A DNA stretch of 6,825 bases, taken from positions 1 to 6,825 of the forward strand of contig JAHIOZ010000027.1 in NCBI GenBank assembly GCA_018894995.1. Direction: 5' to 3'. The first letter of the stretch is position 1, and every line of letters begins with the position of its first letter. This document shows, piece after piece, positions 6,482 to 6,825 of the stretch. Source of the DNA: Patescibacteria group bacterium. GTDB taxonomy: Bacteria; Patescibacteriota; Minisyncoccia; Phycocordibacterales; UBA12079. Below the pieces are notes generated by a model. That model was not told the DNA's origin, did no database searches, and saw only the letters and a program-made list of their open reading frames with translations. The translations under genes were made by a program, and so were the position numbers.

Positions 6482-6530
6482 TATATTTAGCGATTATGCG
6501 GTGTTTGAAACCTTCGCTTGAAATGTTCTC

Positions 6531-6555
6531 GACGAACTGCCGAAGGCAGTTCGTC
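6531..6555. repeat. Small perfect hairpin
   Basis: GACGAACTGCC (6531-6541) pairs perfectly with GGCAGTTCGTC (6545-6555) around a GAA loop. No T tract follows on either strand, so it is not an intrinsic terminator. It is followed directly by two tandem TCTGTGC units (6556-6562 and 6563-6569). It lies about 65 nt upstream of the glycerate kinase start. Confidence 0.85.
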
Positions 6556-6581
6556 TCTGTGCTCTGTGCGGAATTTTTTAA

Positions 6582-6683
6582 CCGTCTTTGCGAGATTTTC
6601 CCGAGTTGAATTTTTCAACGGCTCAACGAGTTGAGCCGTTGAAAAATTCAACTCGGGAAAATCGTGGCAAACCAGCGTCATTT
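6582..6683 (+). repeat. Repeat unit copy A, interrupted by a palindrome
   Basis: The left flank starts CCGTCTTTGCGA (6582-6593) and the right flank is GTGGCAAACCAGC plus GTCATTT (6664-6683). The same two flanks, in the same order and orientation, recur in copy B at 6686-6702 and 6721-6747. In copy A they are 64 nt apart, in copy B only 18 nt; the difference is accounted for by the 6594-6663 palindrome. Confidence 0.65.
6594..6663. repeat. Perfect 34-bp inverted repeat (palindrome)
   Basis: Bases 6594-6627 are the exact reverse complement of 6630-6663, with only two bases (GA) between them. I checked every pair by eye. It has no flanking T tract and the stem is longer than that of a typical terminator. 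It could extrude as a cruciform or be a miniature foldback element. The reading frame across it on the minus strand is an artefact of the symmetry. Confidence 0.92.
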
Positions 6684-6685
6684 AT

Positions 6686-6747
6686 CCGTCTTCGCGAAAT
6701 TTGGAGCGAAGCGGAGAAGTGTGGTAAACCAGCATCGTCGTCATTTT
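6686..6747 (+). repeat. Repeat unit copy B
   Basis: The left flank (6686-6702) matches copy A at 15 of 17 positions, and the right flank GTGGTAAACCAGC (6721-6733) matches at 12 of 13. A six-base insertion (6734-6739) precedes the shared GTCATTT. The centre contains CTTCGC (6690-6695) and GCGAAG (6706-6711), a small stem with a 10-nt loop. The right flank can also pair imperfectly with CTGGATCGCCAC (6748-6759). Confidence 0.65.
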
Positions 6748-6760
6748 CTGGATCGCCACG

Positions 6761-6825
6761 CATGACACCATTTTTTAGTTTTTTGAAAAACAAAGTTTTT
6801 CAAAAAACTAAAAAATGGTGTCATG
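6761..6825. repeat. Perfect 31-bp inverted repeat ending at the last base
   Basis: Bases 6761-6791 are the exact reverse complement of 6795-6825 with an AAA loop. The arm begins CATGACACCA and continues AT-rich. It reaches the final base of the window, so the true extent is unknown. It could be a large terminator-like hairpin, two head-to-head ends of a small mobile element, or an assembly foldback. Confidence 0.9.

Larger units (their letters stand above)
6487..6825. repeat. Gene-free cluster of palindromes and related repeats
   Basis: This ~340-nt tract has no supported gene and looks richer in G+C than the coding parts. In order it holds a hairpin (6531-6555), a tandem pair of TCTGTGC (6556-6569), a repeat unit interrupted by a large palindrome (6582-6683), a second shorter copy of that unit (6686-6747), an inverted half-copy (6748-6760) and a second large palindrome to the window end (6761-6825). 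The GAGCGAAGCGG motif and the CTGGATCGCCACG end resemble, from memory, REP-like intergenic repeats found in many bacteria. It may carry the terminator of a gene beyond the right edge. Confidence 0.75.

Noticed and set aside
6487..6681. 64-codon minus-strand open frame beginning MTLVCHDF
   Set aside because: It runs through the perfect palindrome and the small hairpin, has no ribosome binding site, and its sequence is explained by the repeats; it shows no family character.

Overview
The window is AT-rich with a standard genetic code. Four stop codons are TAA and one is TGA, and reading the TGA as an amino acid would run through a terminator. Compact genes, a divergent 412-residue enolase, sparse Shine-Dalgarno sites and palindromic spacers suggest a Candidate Phyla Radiation (Patescibacteria/Parcubacteria-like) bacterium. 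This is inference from style and protein character, since no rRNA or other marker gene is present.

Layout, left to right. Positions 1-178 hold a minus-strand extended -10 box reading out of the window, a 7-nt-periodic repeat and a long perfect hairpin behind eno. On the minus strand lie eno (179-1417) and ppsA (1484-3886), 66 nt apart with no terminator between them. Upstream of ppsA is a small stand-alone Fic-domain gene (3946-4521), also minus. A divergent promoter region (4522-4685) separates it from a plus-strand gene for a 126-aa cysteine-rich protein of unknown function (4686-5066). A symmetrical terminator (5083-5118) lies between that gene and a convergent type-2 (MOFRL) glycerate 2-kinase gene (5177-6466, minus). 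The last ~345 nt carry no gene. They hold a cluster of palindromes and related repeats, ending in a perfect 31-bp inverted repeat that runs to the last base.

Three of the five genes handle adjacent steps of three-carbon metabolism. Glycerate 2-kinase makes 2-phosphoglycerate, enolase interconverts it with phosphoenolpyruvate (PEP), and PEP synthase interconverts PEP and pyruvate. Together they would link glycerate to pyruvate without phosphoglycerate mutase. The Fic protein has an intact catalytic motif but no adjacent antitoxin. The points most worth a second look are the right-hand palindromic repeat cluster, the shared TGTTATAAT/TGTTAATAT promoters that imply leaderless or near-leaderless mRNAs, the orphan Fic protein, and the cysteine-rich protein.
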